Source: Longimonas sp040409695 (GTDB lineage: Bacteria; Bacteroidota; Rhodothermia; Rhodothermales; Salinibacteraceae). From it: a DNA stretch of 33,910 nucleotides. Of this stretch, positions 7,747 through 15,217 are shown one piece after another. The stretch spans positions 1 through 33,910 of the forward strand of contig NZ_JARWGJ010000111.1 in the NCBI RefSeq assembly GCF_040409695.1, in the 5' to 3' direction. The notes beneath the pieces were generated by a model. It worked only from the letters and a program-made list of their open reading frames with translations. It made no database searches and was not told the DNA's origin. Made by a program: the position numbers and the translations under genes. Positions within the stretch are counted from its first letter, which is position 1. Each line of letters opens with the position of its first letter.

Positions 7747-9912
7747 CTACCTGTGGTCATGGCCCGCGTGGTCATGCCCTACGGAATGCACGGGACGGCC
7801 CTCTGCATGCTCGTGCTCTGAGGGCTCTACGGGCGCAGCGGGGGTACGGGCTGCATCACGGCGGAGCAGGCGCGAGGAGTTCGCCAGGATCCCCAGATCA
7901 GGAATCGAGTGCATCGCCGCGGCTAACACCGGTGGCAGATAGCCGACGGCTGCCACTCCGAGTGCCAGCACGTTGTAGACCGCCGTCAGCATCAGATTGC
8001 TCTTTACCACGCCCAGCGCCCGGTCGGCGGTGTCAATCACCGTAGGCACAAGCGACCAGTCGTCGCGCATCAGCACGATATGTGCAGCATCGATCGCTAC
8101 ATCGGTGCCGACTGTGCCCATCGCGATGCCCACATCCGCCTGAGCCAGCGCAGGCGCATCGTTTACGCCGTCGCCGATCATCACCACCGTACGTCCGGCT
8201 TCCTGATGCGCCCGAACAGCGTCGATCTTGTCGTCGGGTAGCAGCCCGGCCTGGTACGACACGTCAAAGCGCTCTGCCAGCGTGGCGGCAGTCGCCTCGT
8301 TGTCGCCTGTCAGCATCTCGACATGCTCAAAGCGGCTCTGCAGCGTCTGCAGCGCAGCATGCACGCCGGCCCGCTCCGCATCCGCTGCCCACAAGACCCC
8401 CGCGAGCTCGCCATCGACCTCAACGTAGAGGGGTGTCTGTCCGGCCCGGTGGGTGCCGATGGCGTCGGTGCCCGCTACCAGTTTGGGATTGCCCACCACC
8501 ACGCGCTGTCCATCTACGCGGGCACGCACGCCATGTCCGGGCACTGCCTCGAAGTCTGCAGGCGGGGGCACATCCACCTGGCGATGCGCGGCCTCGCGCC
8601 GCACCGCCGTTGCCAGCGGGTGCTCGGAGTGCTGCTCTGCCGACGCGGCCAGGCGAAGCAGGTCATCTTCGGGGCGGCCGTTCGTGCACATCACCTCGGT
8701 GATGCGCGGCTCGCCCAGCGTGAGCGTGCCGGTCTTGTCGATCAGCAGCGTATCCGCCTGGGCCAGCGCCTCGATGTACCGGCCGCCCTTAATAAGCACC
8801 CCCTGCCGGGCCGACGTGCCGATTGCGGCCAGCATGGCCACGGGCGTAGCCAGCGCGAATGCGCACGAGCAGGCTACCACCAGCACCGCCACCGTCGCCA
8901 TAATGCTGCCGCCAATCAGATAGGTGGCGGCCGCTACCAGCGCCACAAACGGCAGGTAGTAGCCCGAAAACCGATCCGCCCACTGCTGCAGGCGTCCGCG
9001 GTGCGCCTCGGCCTGCTCGACCATCTGCACCACGCGCCCAAACGTCGTATCCTCGCCGATCTCCTCAGCGCGGATGCGCAGGCGCCCGCCCTGTGCTACG
9101 GTCGCGGCAAACACCGCGTCGCCCGGCTGCGCCTCTACCGGCATGCTCTCGCCGGTGATCGCGGCCTGGTTGATCGTCGCATGCCCGCCGAGCACCGTGC
9201 CGTCGACCGGAATCTTCTCGCCCGGGCGCACCTGCACGACATCGCCGGGGCGCACGCGGTCGATCATAACCTGCTCGGTGGCGTCGCCTCGCTCTACACG
9301 CGCCTGCTGAGGCGCCTGGTGCACCAGCGTACGCAGCGCATCGCGCGCCCGGTTCGTCGTGAACGATTCTACGTGGTCGCCCAGCCGCATAAAGATCACG
9401 ATGATCAGCGCCGTGACCCACTCGCCCGTCGCGAGCGCCGCGGCCACGCCCACAGCCATGAGCGTGTGCGCAATAACGCGCTTGCCCCACGCCGCTACCG
9501 CCACCTTCTTGAAGACCGGATACCCCAGCCCCAGCGTCACCGCCACGCCCAGCGGCCAGGGCACGGTCTCCTCAATCCAGTGAAAGATACCGAGTCCGTG
9601 GCCCAGCACTGCCATCGCCAGCACCGCCGCCGCGACCCCCGCAAGCAGTCCCATCGACCGGCGCGTGTGCGACGCCGTCGACAGGCGGGCGGCGTCCGAG
9701 TCAGCATCAGACACGGTATACCCCGCCCGCGTAATCGTATCGGTAACAGCATCCCATGGCGAGGAGCCGGGCTCGGCCTCTACGACCACCGTTCCGGCCA
9801 TGAGGCGCACGTCTGCATCCCGCACACCCTCAACTTGCTCAACCGCCCCCGCTACGCTGCGTGCGCACCCAGCGCAGTCCATGCCGTCCACGGCCAGCTC
9901 ACGACGTTCCAT
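7747..9912 (-). CDS. Heavy-metal translocating P1B-type ATPase with a CSC motif
   Basis: This is an inner-membrane ATP-driven metal exporter of 721 residues. An N-terminal HMA domain carries GMDCAGC (10-16). After about four membrane helices come the actuator motif TGES (253-256), the membrane metal motif ACSCAFALATP (Cys348, Ser349, Cys350), DKTGTLT with phosphorylated Asp392, the HP motif (431-432) and GDGVNDAPALAQAD. The family usually has CPC at the metal site; here Pro is replaced by Ser, confirmed in the DNA (TGC TCG TGC). Helix 7 keeps the YN pair (AVYNVL), but helix 8 reads MHSIPDLGILANSS rather than the copper-type MxxSS. The tail is His-rich (HEHAEG, GHDHAGHDHR), a likely metal buffer. 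The metal is not settled: copper/silver-like and zinc-like features are mixed. Start ATG 9912 opens directly on the HMA domain. A palindrome lies 30 bp upstream. Confidence 0.93.
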   Translation of the reverse strand: MERRELAVDGMDCAGCARSVAGAVEQVEGVRDADVRLMAGTVVVEAEPGSSPWDAVTDTITRAGYTVSDADSDAARLSTASHTRRSMGLLAGVAAAVLAMAVLGHGLGIFHWIEETVPWPLGVAVTLGLGYPVFKKVAVAAWGKRVIAHTLMAVGVAAALATGEWVTALIIVIFMRLGDHVESFTTNRARDALRTLVHQAPQQARVERGDATEQVMIDRVRPGDVVQVRPGEKIPVDGTVLGGHATINQAAITGESMPVEAQPGDAVFAATVAQGGRLRIRAEEIGEDTTFGRVVQMVEQAEAHRGRLQQWADRFSGYYLPFVALVAAATYLIGGSIMATVAVLVVACSCAFALATPVAMLAAIGTSARQGVLIKGGRYIEALAQADTLLIDKTGTLTLGEPRITEVMCTNGRPEDDLLRLAASAEQHSEHPLATAVRREAAHRQVDVPPPADFEAVPGHGVRARVDGQRVVVGNPKLVAGTDAIGTHRAGQTPLYVEVDGELAGVLWAADAERAGVHAALQTLQSRFEHVEMLTGDNEATAATLAERFDVSYQAGLLPDDKIDAVRAHQEAGRTVVMIGDGVNDAPALAQADVGIAMGTVGTDVAIDAAHIVLMRDDWSLVPTVIDTADRALGVVKSNLMLTAVYNVLALGVAAVGYLPPVLAAAMHSIPDLGILANSSRLLRRDAARTPAAPVEPSEHEHAEGRPVHSVGHDHAGHDHR

Positions 9913-9941
9913 ATCGACCCGCGTTCATTATCAGAAACTAT

Positions 9942-9955
9942 GTACATTACAGTAC
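9942..9955. promoter_or_regulatory. Possible operator upstream of the metal ATPase
   Basis: GTAC half-sites at 9942-9945 and 9952-9955 flank a partly symmetric core (ATTACA). The site lies 30 bp before the ATPase start, in the divergent region shared with the first RlpA-type gene. It does not match the CopY box (TACAnnTGTA). A metal-sensing repressor site is possible, but no regulator gene is nearby. Confidence 0.25.
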
Positions 9956-10115
9956 GCCAATGAGGGGTGGGTGTTTGCGGATTCGGAGCGCAGCGGTCGT
10001 TTGACAGATCGTCTCGAACTCCGGTGGCACCTTGTGATTACGGCTGTTATATTCTGTAGGCGCACCGCTTGTGCGCCGCTCGCGTACCTGTTCACGATCC
10101 AATATCTGTCCTTCT

Positions 10116-10559
10116 ATGCGCTTTGTCACGATCCGCGCTTTCACGCCCGTCGCACGAGCCTTCGCCGCGCGTGCGTCGGCCCGATATGCAGTTGCAATGC
10201 TTATCCTTGGCCTGACCGCGCTCAGCCTAACCGGATGCATGAACGCCCAGCCGGGGTCCGACCTGCACCCGCAGGCCGACGGCAAGGCCAGCTACTATGC
10301 CGACCGCCTGGAGGGCAATCCCACTGCCAACGGCGAGATCTACGATGGCAGCAAGCTCACGGCCGCGCATCGCACGCTCCCCTTCGGCACCATGGTGCGT
10401 GTTACCCGCGTAGATACGGGCGACCAGGTCACCGTGCGCATCAACGACCGCGGCCCGCAAAGGCAGGAACGCATCGTAGACCTGTCGCGCCGCGCCGCTG
10501 AAGCGCTGAACATGATCCACGCTGGCATAGTTGACGTACGCCTGGAGGTGCTTGACTGA
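10116..10559 (+). CDS. RlpA-type cell-wall lipoprotein, copy 1
   Basis: This is a short RlpA-family protein (147 residues from ATG 10116), a double-psi beta-barrel related to septal lytic transglycosylases that cleave peptidoglycan stripped of stem peptides. The N-terminus has Arg residues, a hydrophobic stretch and the lipobox LSLTGC (Cys41), so it should be a lipoprotein. The domain reads KASYYADRLEGNPTANGE, AAHRTLPFGTMVRV, VRINDRGP and DLSRRAAEALNMI, keeping the His and Asp of the RlpA core. There is no C-terminal SPOR domain, unlike E. coli RlpA. Enzymatic activity is an inference. An earlier in-frame start at 10071 would only lengthen the leader. First of three tandem paralogues; its 3' half shares an identical 39-nt block with copy 3. 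Confidence 0.9.
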   Translation: MRFVTIRAFTPVARAFAARASARYAVAMLILGLTALSLTGCMNAQPGSDLHPQADGKASYYADRLEGNPTANGEIYDGSKLTAAHRTLPFGTMVRVTRVDTGDQVTVRINDRGPQRQERIVDLSRRAAEALNMIHAGIVDVRLEVLD

Positions 10560-10573
10560 GCGCGTGTCAAAGT

Positions 10574-10591
10574 CATATGTTGCCATATGTT
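10574..10591. repeat. Short tandem repeat between RlpA-type genes 1 and 2
   Basis: CATATGTT occurs at 10574-10581 and 10584-10591, a 10-bp period, just after the stop of copy 1. CATATG is itself palindromic. Function unknown. Confidence 0.6.
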
Positions 10592-10655
10592 AGCGTGATG
10601 TCAACGACCTACGGTATCGTGCTCGCGCCCTGTTTTCTGCTGTCTGTTCTGCTTC

Positions 10656-11108
10656 ATGCGTCTTATGCTGCACATCCCCGTTCGCCTCGGCCTGCTTGCC
10701 GTCTTTCTGCTTGCCCTGACCGGGTGCGCCGGTGCTGCGCCTATGGGAACCGGTACGGGCGCCACCGACACCGGCATGGCCAGCTACTATGCCGATAAGT
10801 TCGACGGCCGCACCACCGCCAACGGCGAGACCTTTCGCAACAGCGAGCTGACGGCCGCCCACCGCACGCTCCCCTTCGACACCATGGTTCGTGTTACGCG
10901 GCTCGACACCGGCGAGCAGGTCACCGTGCGCATCAACGACCGGGGGCCCTTCGTGTGCGGACGCATCATCGACCTGTCGCAGCGCGCCGCCCGCGAGATT
11001 AACATGATGCAGGACGGACTCGCTGAGGTGGAGATCGAGGTGCTCAACGGGTCGTCATCCGAACGCGCACCCGACCCTGACTCCGACAGCAACGCCACCT
11101 CGTGGTGA
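10656..11108 (+). CDS. RlpA-type cell-wall lipoprotein, copy 2
   Basis: This is a 150-residue RlpA-family lipoprotein. The signal sequence (RLGLLAVFLLALTGC, Cys24) is of lipoprotein type. The double-psi barrel domain runs from MASYYADKFDGRTTANGE through AAHRTLPFDTMVRV, VRINDRGPFVCGRIIDLSQRA to the end. Copy 2 differs from copies 1 and 3 in the segment after INDRGP (FVCGRI rather than PQ-QERI), which adds a Cys, and in FDT where the others have FGT. The last 20 residues are an acidic Ser/Asp tail. There is no SPOR domain. The gene lies 96 bp after copy 1 and 71 bp before copy 3. It may modify or bind peptidoglycan at the inner face of the outer membrane, but activity is not shown. Confidence 0.9.
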   Translation: MRLMLHIPVRLGLLAVFLLALTGCAGAAPMGTGTGATDTGMASYYADKFDGRTTANGETFRNSELTAAHRTLPFDTMVRVTRLDTGEQVTVRINDRGPFVCGRIIDLSQRAAREINMMQDGLAEVEIEVLNGSSSERAPDPDSDSNATSW

Positions 11109-11179
11109 GGCGATGTTGATAGGCGCGCCTGCCAAGCGCACCGCTCTGCCTCCTTCTGAATCCATTCTGTTTGCCCGCT

Positions 11180-11590
11180 ATGATCCGCCCCGCCCTTGTT
11201 ACCGTACTGCTGCTGACGCTCGGCCTGTTCATGGCGTCGGGCCCGGCGCTTGCGCAAGCGCCGCCTGACCTGTCATCGTCCGACACGCTTCGCACCAGTG
11301 GCAAAGCGAGTTACTACGCTGCGTATTTGGAGGGACGCCCCACCGCCAGCGGACAGCCGTACGACCCGGAGCGGCTCACGGCTTCGCACCGCACGCTGCC
11401 GTTTGGTACGTACGTGAAAGTAACGCGGCGTTTTACCGGAGATACCGTTACCGTCATGATCAACGACCGTGGTCCGCAGAAGCAGGAGCGCATCCTGGAC
11501 CTGTCGCGCCGCGCCGCTGAAGCGCTGAACATGATCGATGCGGGCGTGGTCGATATTGAGATTGAGGTGGTAGAGGGGCCTGAGGAGTAG
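11180..11590 (+). CDS. RlpA-type cell-wall protein, copy 3
   Basis: This is a 136-residue member of the same family, but it has a standard cleavable signal peptide (VTVLLLTLGLFMASGPALAQA) and no lipobox Cys, so it should be a soluble periplasmic protein, unlike copies 1 and 2. The domain has KASYYAAYLEGRPTASGQ, ASHRTLPFGTYVKV, VMINDRGPQKQERILDLS and AEALNMI. ATG 11180 is preferred to an in-frame TTG at 11171. The domain core keeps the expected His and Asp. It is last in the array and is followed by an inverted repeat at 11663. Three adjacent paralogues with different anchoring suggest split roles in the envelope; this is an inference. Confidence 0.9.
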   Translation: MIRPALVTVLLLTLGLFMASGPALAQAPPDLSSSDTLRTSGKASYYAAYLEGRPTASGQPYDPERLTASHRTLPFGTYVKVTRRFTGDTVTVMINDRGPQKQERILDLSRRAAEALNMIDAGVVDIEIEVVEGPEE

Positions 11591-11662
11591 CCTACGTGAA
11601 ATGAGACGGATCAGCCCGCTTGTGTGGCGCGGGCCACTTCCTTTGCTTTCGTTGTGAGGTAA

Positions 11663-11696
11663 AGATCTGACAGGTCCCCAAAGACCTGTCAGATCT
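11663..11696. repeat. Perfect 14-bp inverted repeat between convergent genes
   Basis: The arm AGATCTGACAGGTC (11663-11676) and its exact complement (11683-11696) are separated by CCCAAA. It sits in the 279-bp gap between convergent RlpA copy 3 and rnhB, where a bidirectional terminator is expected, although there is no T-run. The GACAGGTC-type stem resembles dispersed palindromes I know from Bacteroidota genomes. The rest of the gap (11591-11869) shows no gene. Confidence 0.75.
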
Positions 11697-11869
11697 ACTC
11701 GGGCCAAGAGCGCCTTCTCCCCGCGCGGGACACGTTTTAGTACGGGCATCCATCCCCAACGCGGGCCGCACCAGCAGGCACAACGCTGCTTTGCCTGCAT
11801 AGCTGGACGCAACAATCTCGAAGCCGCGATGCATCGCTTCCCCCTGACATTGCATCCCCCTGAACCTGT

Positions 11870-12481
11870 TTACGTGCGGGAGAGCTTGAACGACTGGCGG
11901 TGGTACGACGTGATGCCGTGGGCGTCGAGCGCGGCGTAGTGGGCTTTGGTGGGGTAGCCGACATTGGTATCCCACCCGTACTCGGGGTGCTCTTCGTGCA
12001 GCGCGTGCATCATGGCATCGCGCTCGGTCTTGGCGATGATCGAGGCGGCTGCAATCGAGAGGCTGCTGGCATCGCCTTTGACAACGGTCTCGTGCGGACA
12101 CGGCGCATCGGTGAAGGCTTTGTTGCCGTCGATGAGCAGGTAGTCGGGGCGGGGCACGCAGTCGTCGGTAGCCCGGCGCATGGCGTGCAGCGCTGCCTGC
12201 AGGATGTTCAGACGGTCGATCTCTTGCGGCGAGCAGATGCCGATCGCAACGCTCTGCGCCTGGGCCTCGATCGCCTCACGCGCGGCGATGCGCTTCTTCG
12301 CCGAGAGCGTCTTGCTGTCGGCTACCATGGGCAGGTCGGCATCCTTCGGCAGAATGACCGCCGCCGCCACAACCGGCCCGGCCAGGCAGCCGCGCCCGGC
12401 CTCGTCGAGTCCGGCAACGGCCTCGTATCCAGACGACCAGAGCGCGCGTTCTTTGTCGAGCATATCAGCTATATCGGGCAT
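11870..12481 (-). CDS. rnhB: Ribonuclease HII
   Basis: This enzyme cleaves RNA in RNA/DNA hybrids and removes single ribonucleotides from DNA. From ATG 12481 it has 203 residues, close to E. coli RNase HII (198). AGLDEAGRGCLAGPVVAAAV (24-43) holds the first acidic pair Asp26-Glu27. LLIDGNK supplies the third Asp, and SIAAASIIAKTERDAMM the following helix with its catalytic-site neighbours. YGWDTNVGYPTKAHYAAL is the C-terminal family signature. A longer frame reaching 12547 would add a non-conserved leader. It is convergent with RlpA copy 3 and lies 233 bp downstream of the MurF-like gene in the same direction. That gap holds no gene, only a CTTCGC/GCGAAG inverted repeat near 12580-12620. Confidence 0.96.
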   Translation of the reverse strand: MPDIADMLDKERALWSSGYEAVAGLDEAGRGCLAGPVVAAAVILPKDADLPMVADSKTLSAKKRIAAREAIEAQAQSVAIGICSPQEIDRLNILQAALHAMRRATDDCVPRPDYLLIDGNKAFTDAPCPHETVVKGDASSLSIAAASIIAKTERDAMMHALHEEHPEYGWDTNVGYPTKAHYAALDAHGITSYHRQSFKLSRT

Positions 12482-12714
12482 ATCCAGAGGGATGCGTAGC
12501 GTGGTAGAAGCAATTGGGAGGCGGGCGGCAACACCGCGGGGATGCATACGCTACAAAGCGATTCGGGCAGAGGCGAACGCTTCGCACTCGTTTTCGCAAA
12601 AGTTCGCGGAGCGAAGGGACATGCACGTGCTGCAGCAGTGCTGGGCCGCTGTAATGGGATGCCTACGGCTCTAACCACGGCTTTAACCATGGCTCTGGCT
12701 ACCGCTTCTTGCCC

Positions 12715-14361
12715 CTACGCCCCGACCGGTTCGTACTGATCGGGCAGGTCGTTTTCGTAGAGCACGATATCGCCCGACTTCAGGCGCGTGGTGAGCGCGT
12801 CTTGCGCGTCGAAGAGCGTGTCGTGCGTGTGGATGCGGTCTTCCGGGAAGCCTCCGTCTTGGAGTCCCTGCCGGAGCGCCTCGGTCTGAGCAGCGCTTAC
12901 CAGGTAGACCCCATCCACGTTACGCGTGGCGATGTGCTGTCCGAGGGCATAGTTGGCCTCGTCTTCCTGCGCGCCCATCTCGACCATACCCGGCGTAACG
13001 ATATAGCGCTGCCCGCCTTCGATCTCACCGAGCAGGTCGACCGCGTTGCGCGCGCCCACCGGGTTGCTGTTGAAGGCGTCGTCGATAATGGTGATGCCGT
13101 TCTCGGTGCGCAGCTTCAGGCGATGCTCCACCGGCTGCAGGCGGCGCGCGGCGTGGGCCATCTGCCGCAAGCGCATGCCCATGGAGCGCCCGAGCGCCAC
13201 GGCCAACAGCAGGTTGGTGACGTTATGCTTGCCGAGCAGGCGCGTCTCAAAGACGGCGGTACGCCCGGCCTCATCGCGAACGGTGCAGGCGAGCCCGTTC
13301 GTGCTGTAGCGGACATCCGTAGCCACGATATCGGCATCCGGGTTGCCCTCGGCAGAGACCCGCCACACCGGCCCATCGGCCCGATCGGCCATCGCATCGA
13401 CATGGGCGTTGTCGGCATTCAGCACAACGGGTCCGCCGCGGGCTGTATGATCGATGATCGAGGCTTTCTCTTCAGCGATAGCCTCCACCGACCCCATCGT
13501 TTCGAGGTGGGCGATGCCGACGGAGGTCACCACGCTGGCGTCGGGCGTCGCGATGTCGCACAGCTCCTTGATGTCGCCGGGGTAGCGCATCCCCATCTCC
13601 AGCACCAGCACCTGATGCTCCGGGCGCAGCTTGTCGTTCACGACGATACAGATGCCCATAGGCGTGTTGTAGGAGCCGGGCGTAGCCAGCACGTTGTAGG
13701 ACTGCCCGAGCAGTTCGGCCACGATGTGCTTGGTGCTGGTCTTGCCGTACGACCCGGTGATGCCAATGACATGCAGATGGTCGAGCTCGTCGAGCCGTGT
13801 GCGCGCCTGACGTTTGTATCCCTCCTGAATCGCATTTTCGACGGGCGTCATGATCAGTGCTGCAAGCGCCACCCAGAGCGGTCCGCCCAGATCGGCCAGA
13901 AAGAGCCCCGCAACCCCTCCTATGATAGCACCGGGTACGTCCCACGCGTACCCGAGCCCCACGCCCGCGCCTACGAGCAGCGTCATGAGCATGCCTGCCG
14001 TGGTGGACAGGCGCCTCATGCGATCGGTGAAAGCGAGCGGCTTCTTCTCGGCATCGCGGCGGTAGCGGCGTGAGGAGATAAAAAGCAGCGGCCAGCACGC
14101 GAGGAGTCCCCCGACAGCCCCCCACGGGAGGCCCGCTGCATACGCTACACCGGCCCCGCCAAGCGCGAGGGCGCCGGCCACGTGCGACCACCCGAACGAC
14201 ACCGGGCGCATACCTGGGCTCTGGCACCAGCTAACGTAGCGGTCAATTTTATATGTCTCCAGCTGAAAGATATGCAGGAAGAAGCGAAGCCGCCGCCAGG
14301 CGCGCCATCCGCCAAAAGCGAGTGTGAGCAGAATACCGAGACCGATGAAAAAGGTAGACAC
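12715..14361 (-). CDS. Membrane-anchored MurF-like Mur ligase
   Basis: This is a 548-residue ATP-dependent Mur-ligase family enzyme. The first about 180 residues do not match the MurF UDP-binding domain but hold about five membrane-compatible helices (FFIGLGILLTLAFGGW near 4-19; two in 61-95; two or three in 121-171). From residue 195 the central domain is clear: ITGSYGKTST (201-210, P-loop), TPGSYNTPMG (228-237), EMGMRYPGDI and VGIAHLETMGS. The C-terminal domain begins around GKHNVTNLLLAVALG, with the MurF-like IIDDAFNSNP and later TPGMVEMGAQE. MurF adds D-Ala-D-Ala to the UDP-MurNAc-tripeptide; without its N-domain this protein may act on a lipid-linked or other substrate. Start is GTG. It follows an alpha/beta hydrolase gene by 31 bp. 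A canonical murF elsewhere in the genome is expected if this is a paralogue. Confidence 0.88.
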   Translation of the reverse strand: MSTFFIGLGILLTLAFGGWRAWRRLRFFLHIFQLETYKIDRYVSWCQSPGMRPVSFGWSHVAGALALGGAGVAYAAGLPWGAVGGLLACWPLLFISSRRYRRDAEKKPLAFTDRMRRLSTTAGMLMTLLVGAGVGLGYAWDVPGAIIGGVAGLFLADLGGPLWVALAALIMTPVENAIQEGYKRQARTRLDELDHLHVIGITGSYGKTSTKHIVAELLGQSYNVLATPGSYNTPMGICIVVNDKLRPEHQVLVLEMGMRYPGDIKELCDIATPDASVVTSVGIAHLETMGSVEAIAEEKASIIDHTARGGPVVLNADNAHVDAMADRADGPVWRVSAEGNPDADIVATDVRYSTNGLACTVRDEAGRTAVFETRLLGKHNVTNLLLAVALGRSMGMRLRQMAHAARRLQPVEHRLKLRTENGITIIDDAFNSNPVGARNAVDLLGEIEGGQRYIVTPGMVEMGAQEDEANYALGQHIATRNVDGVYLVSAAQTEALRQGLQDGGFPEDRIHTHDTLFDAQDALTTRLKSGDIVLYENDLPDQYEPVGA

Positions 14362-14373
14362 GACCAGGAGGGT

Positions 14374-14398
14374 GGGTTACGAGGTGCGCGGGTTACGA
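14374..14398. repeat. Small tandem duplication at the hydrolase stop codon
   Basis: GGGTTACGA occurs at 14374-14382 and 14390-14398 (16-bp period). The second copy contains the stop codon of the hydrolase gene; the first lies in the short spacer before the Mur-ligase start. Confidence 0.55.
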
Positions 14399-15217
14399 AG
14401 AGGCAGGGTCGGGATCAGGGTGGGGATGCGCCAGGAAGTGCTGCACGGCCGCGGCCACGGTGTCCAGCGCCTGCAGATGCGCGTAGTGTCCGCCCGGCAG
14501 GTCTACACGCCCGGCATCCGGGATGTGGTCGACCAGGTACTGCACCTGCCGGTCAGAGATCGCCGCATCGTCCTCGCCCCGAAAGACGAGCGTGGGCACG
14601 TTGATGCGATGCACGTCATCATCGAGATGATGGGTTACGGTACGGACGAAGGTATCCCGCATTACGCCTGAGAGGGCGTTGTAGTCGGACGAGCCCAGCG
14701 CCTGCCAGAGCAGCGAGTGGTGCAGCCAGTCGAGGGCGGGCGCCTGCAGCGACTCGGGCAGCCACGTAAACGGCGTTTTTACCGTACGGGCAACCGTGCT
14801 CTTGACCCGTGTAGACAGCGTCCGGTATGGCTTGATACCCGAGGGCGCAAGCAGCACGAGCTGCCGGATGTACTCGGTGTAAGGCGCGTGGCTGGCCATG
14901 TAGAGCGCGATGCGTCCGCCGTTCGAGTGCCCGATTACCGGGAGCGGAGCGTTGGTTTCGTCGTCGGTTCCGTCATCTATTTCGTTGTCGATGTATGCAG
15001 CCACGAGGGCTGCGTGCTCAGGCACGCCCCAGGGTTCGGGCGGCGGCGGCGAATGGCCATGGCCGGGCAGGTCGATGCAGTGGGTGCGGTAGCGAACAGA
15101 CAGGCGGTCGGCCAGCGGCTGCATGTGGGTGGTGGAGCTGCCCCAGCCGTGCAGAAGCAGCACAGCAGGGGCGTCAGCTGGGCCGGTCACGGAGCGATGC
15201 AGGTCGGTAGAGGTCAA
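14393..15217 (-). CDS. Alpha/beta-fold hydrolase
   Basis: This is a 274-residue soluble alpha/beta hydrolase. LLLHGWGSSTTHMQPL (19-34) is the oxyanion-hole HGWG strand, IDLPGHGHS follows, and IGHSNGGRIALYMA is the nucleophile elbow with the catalytic Ser. The acid is probably in FRGEDDAAIS and the His in LPGGHYAHLQ near the C-terminus. It resembles esterases and C-C hydrolases; the substrate cannot be read from sequence. The start is TTG at 15217: the frame stays open only about 60 bp further upstream and has no ATG or GTG there. It is the first gene of a two-gene unit with the MurF-like ligase (31-bp spacer), so a role in envelope or muropeptide chemistry is plausible but inferred. Confidence 0.92.
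   Translation of the reverse strand: MTSTDLHRSVTGPADAPAVLLLHGWGSSTTHMQPLADRLSVRYRTHCIDLPGHGHSPPPPEPWGVPEHAALVAAYIDNEIDDGTDDETNAPLPVIGHSNGGRIALYMASHAPYTEYIRQLVLLAPSGIKPYRTLSTRVKSTVARTVKTPFTWLPESLQAPALDWLHHSLLWQALGSSDYNALSGVMRDTFVRTVTHHLDDDVHRINVPTLVFRGEDDAAISDRQVQYLVDHIPDAGRVDLPGGHYAHLQALDTVAAAVQHFLAHPHPDPDPASS

Noticed and set aside
9939..9957. CopY-type copper box
   Set aside because: The sequence lacks the TACAnnTGTA core; only a looser GTAC palindrome is present.
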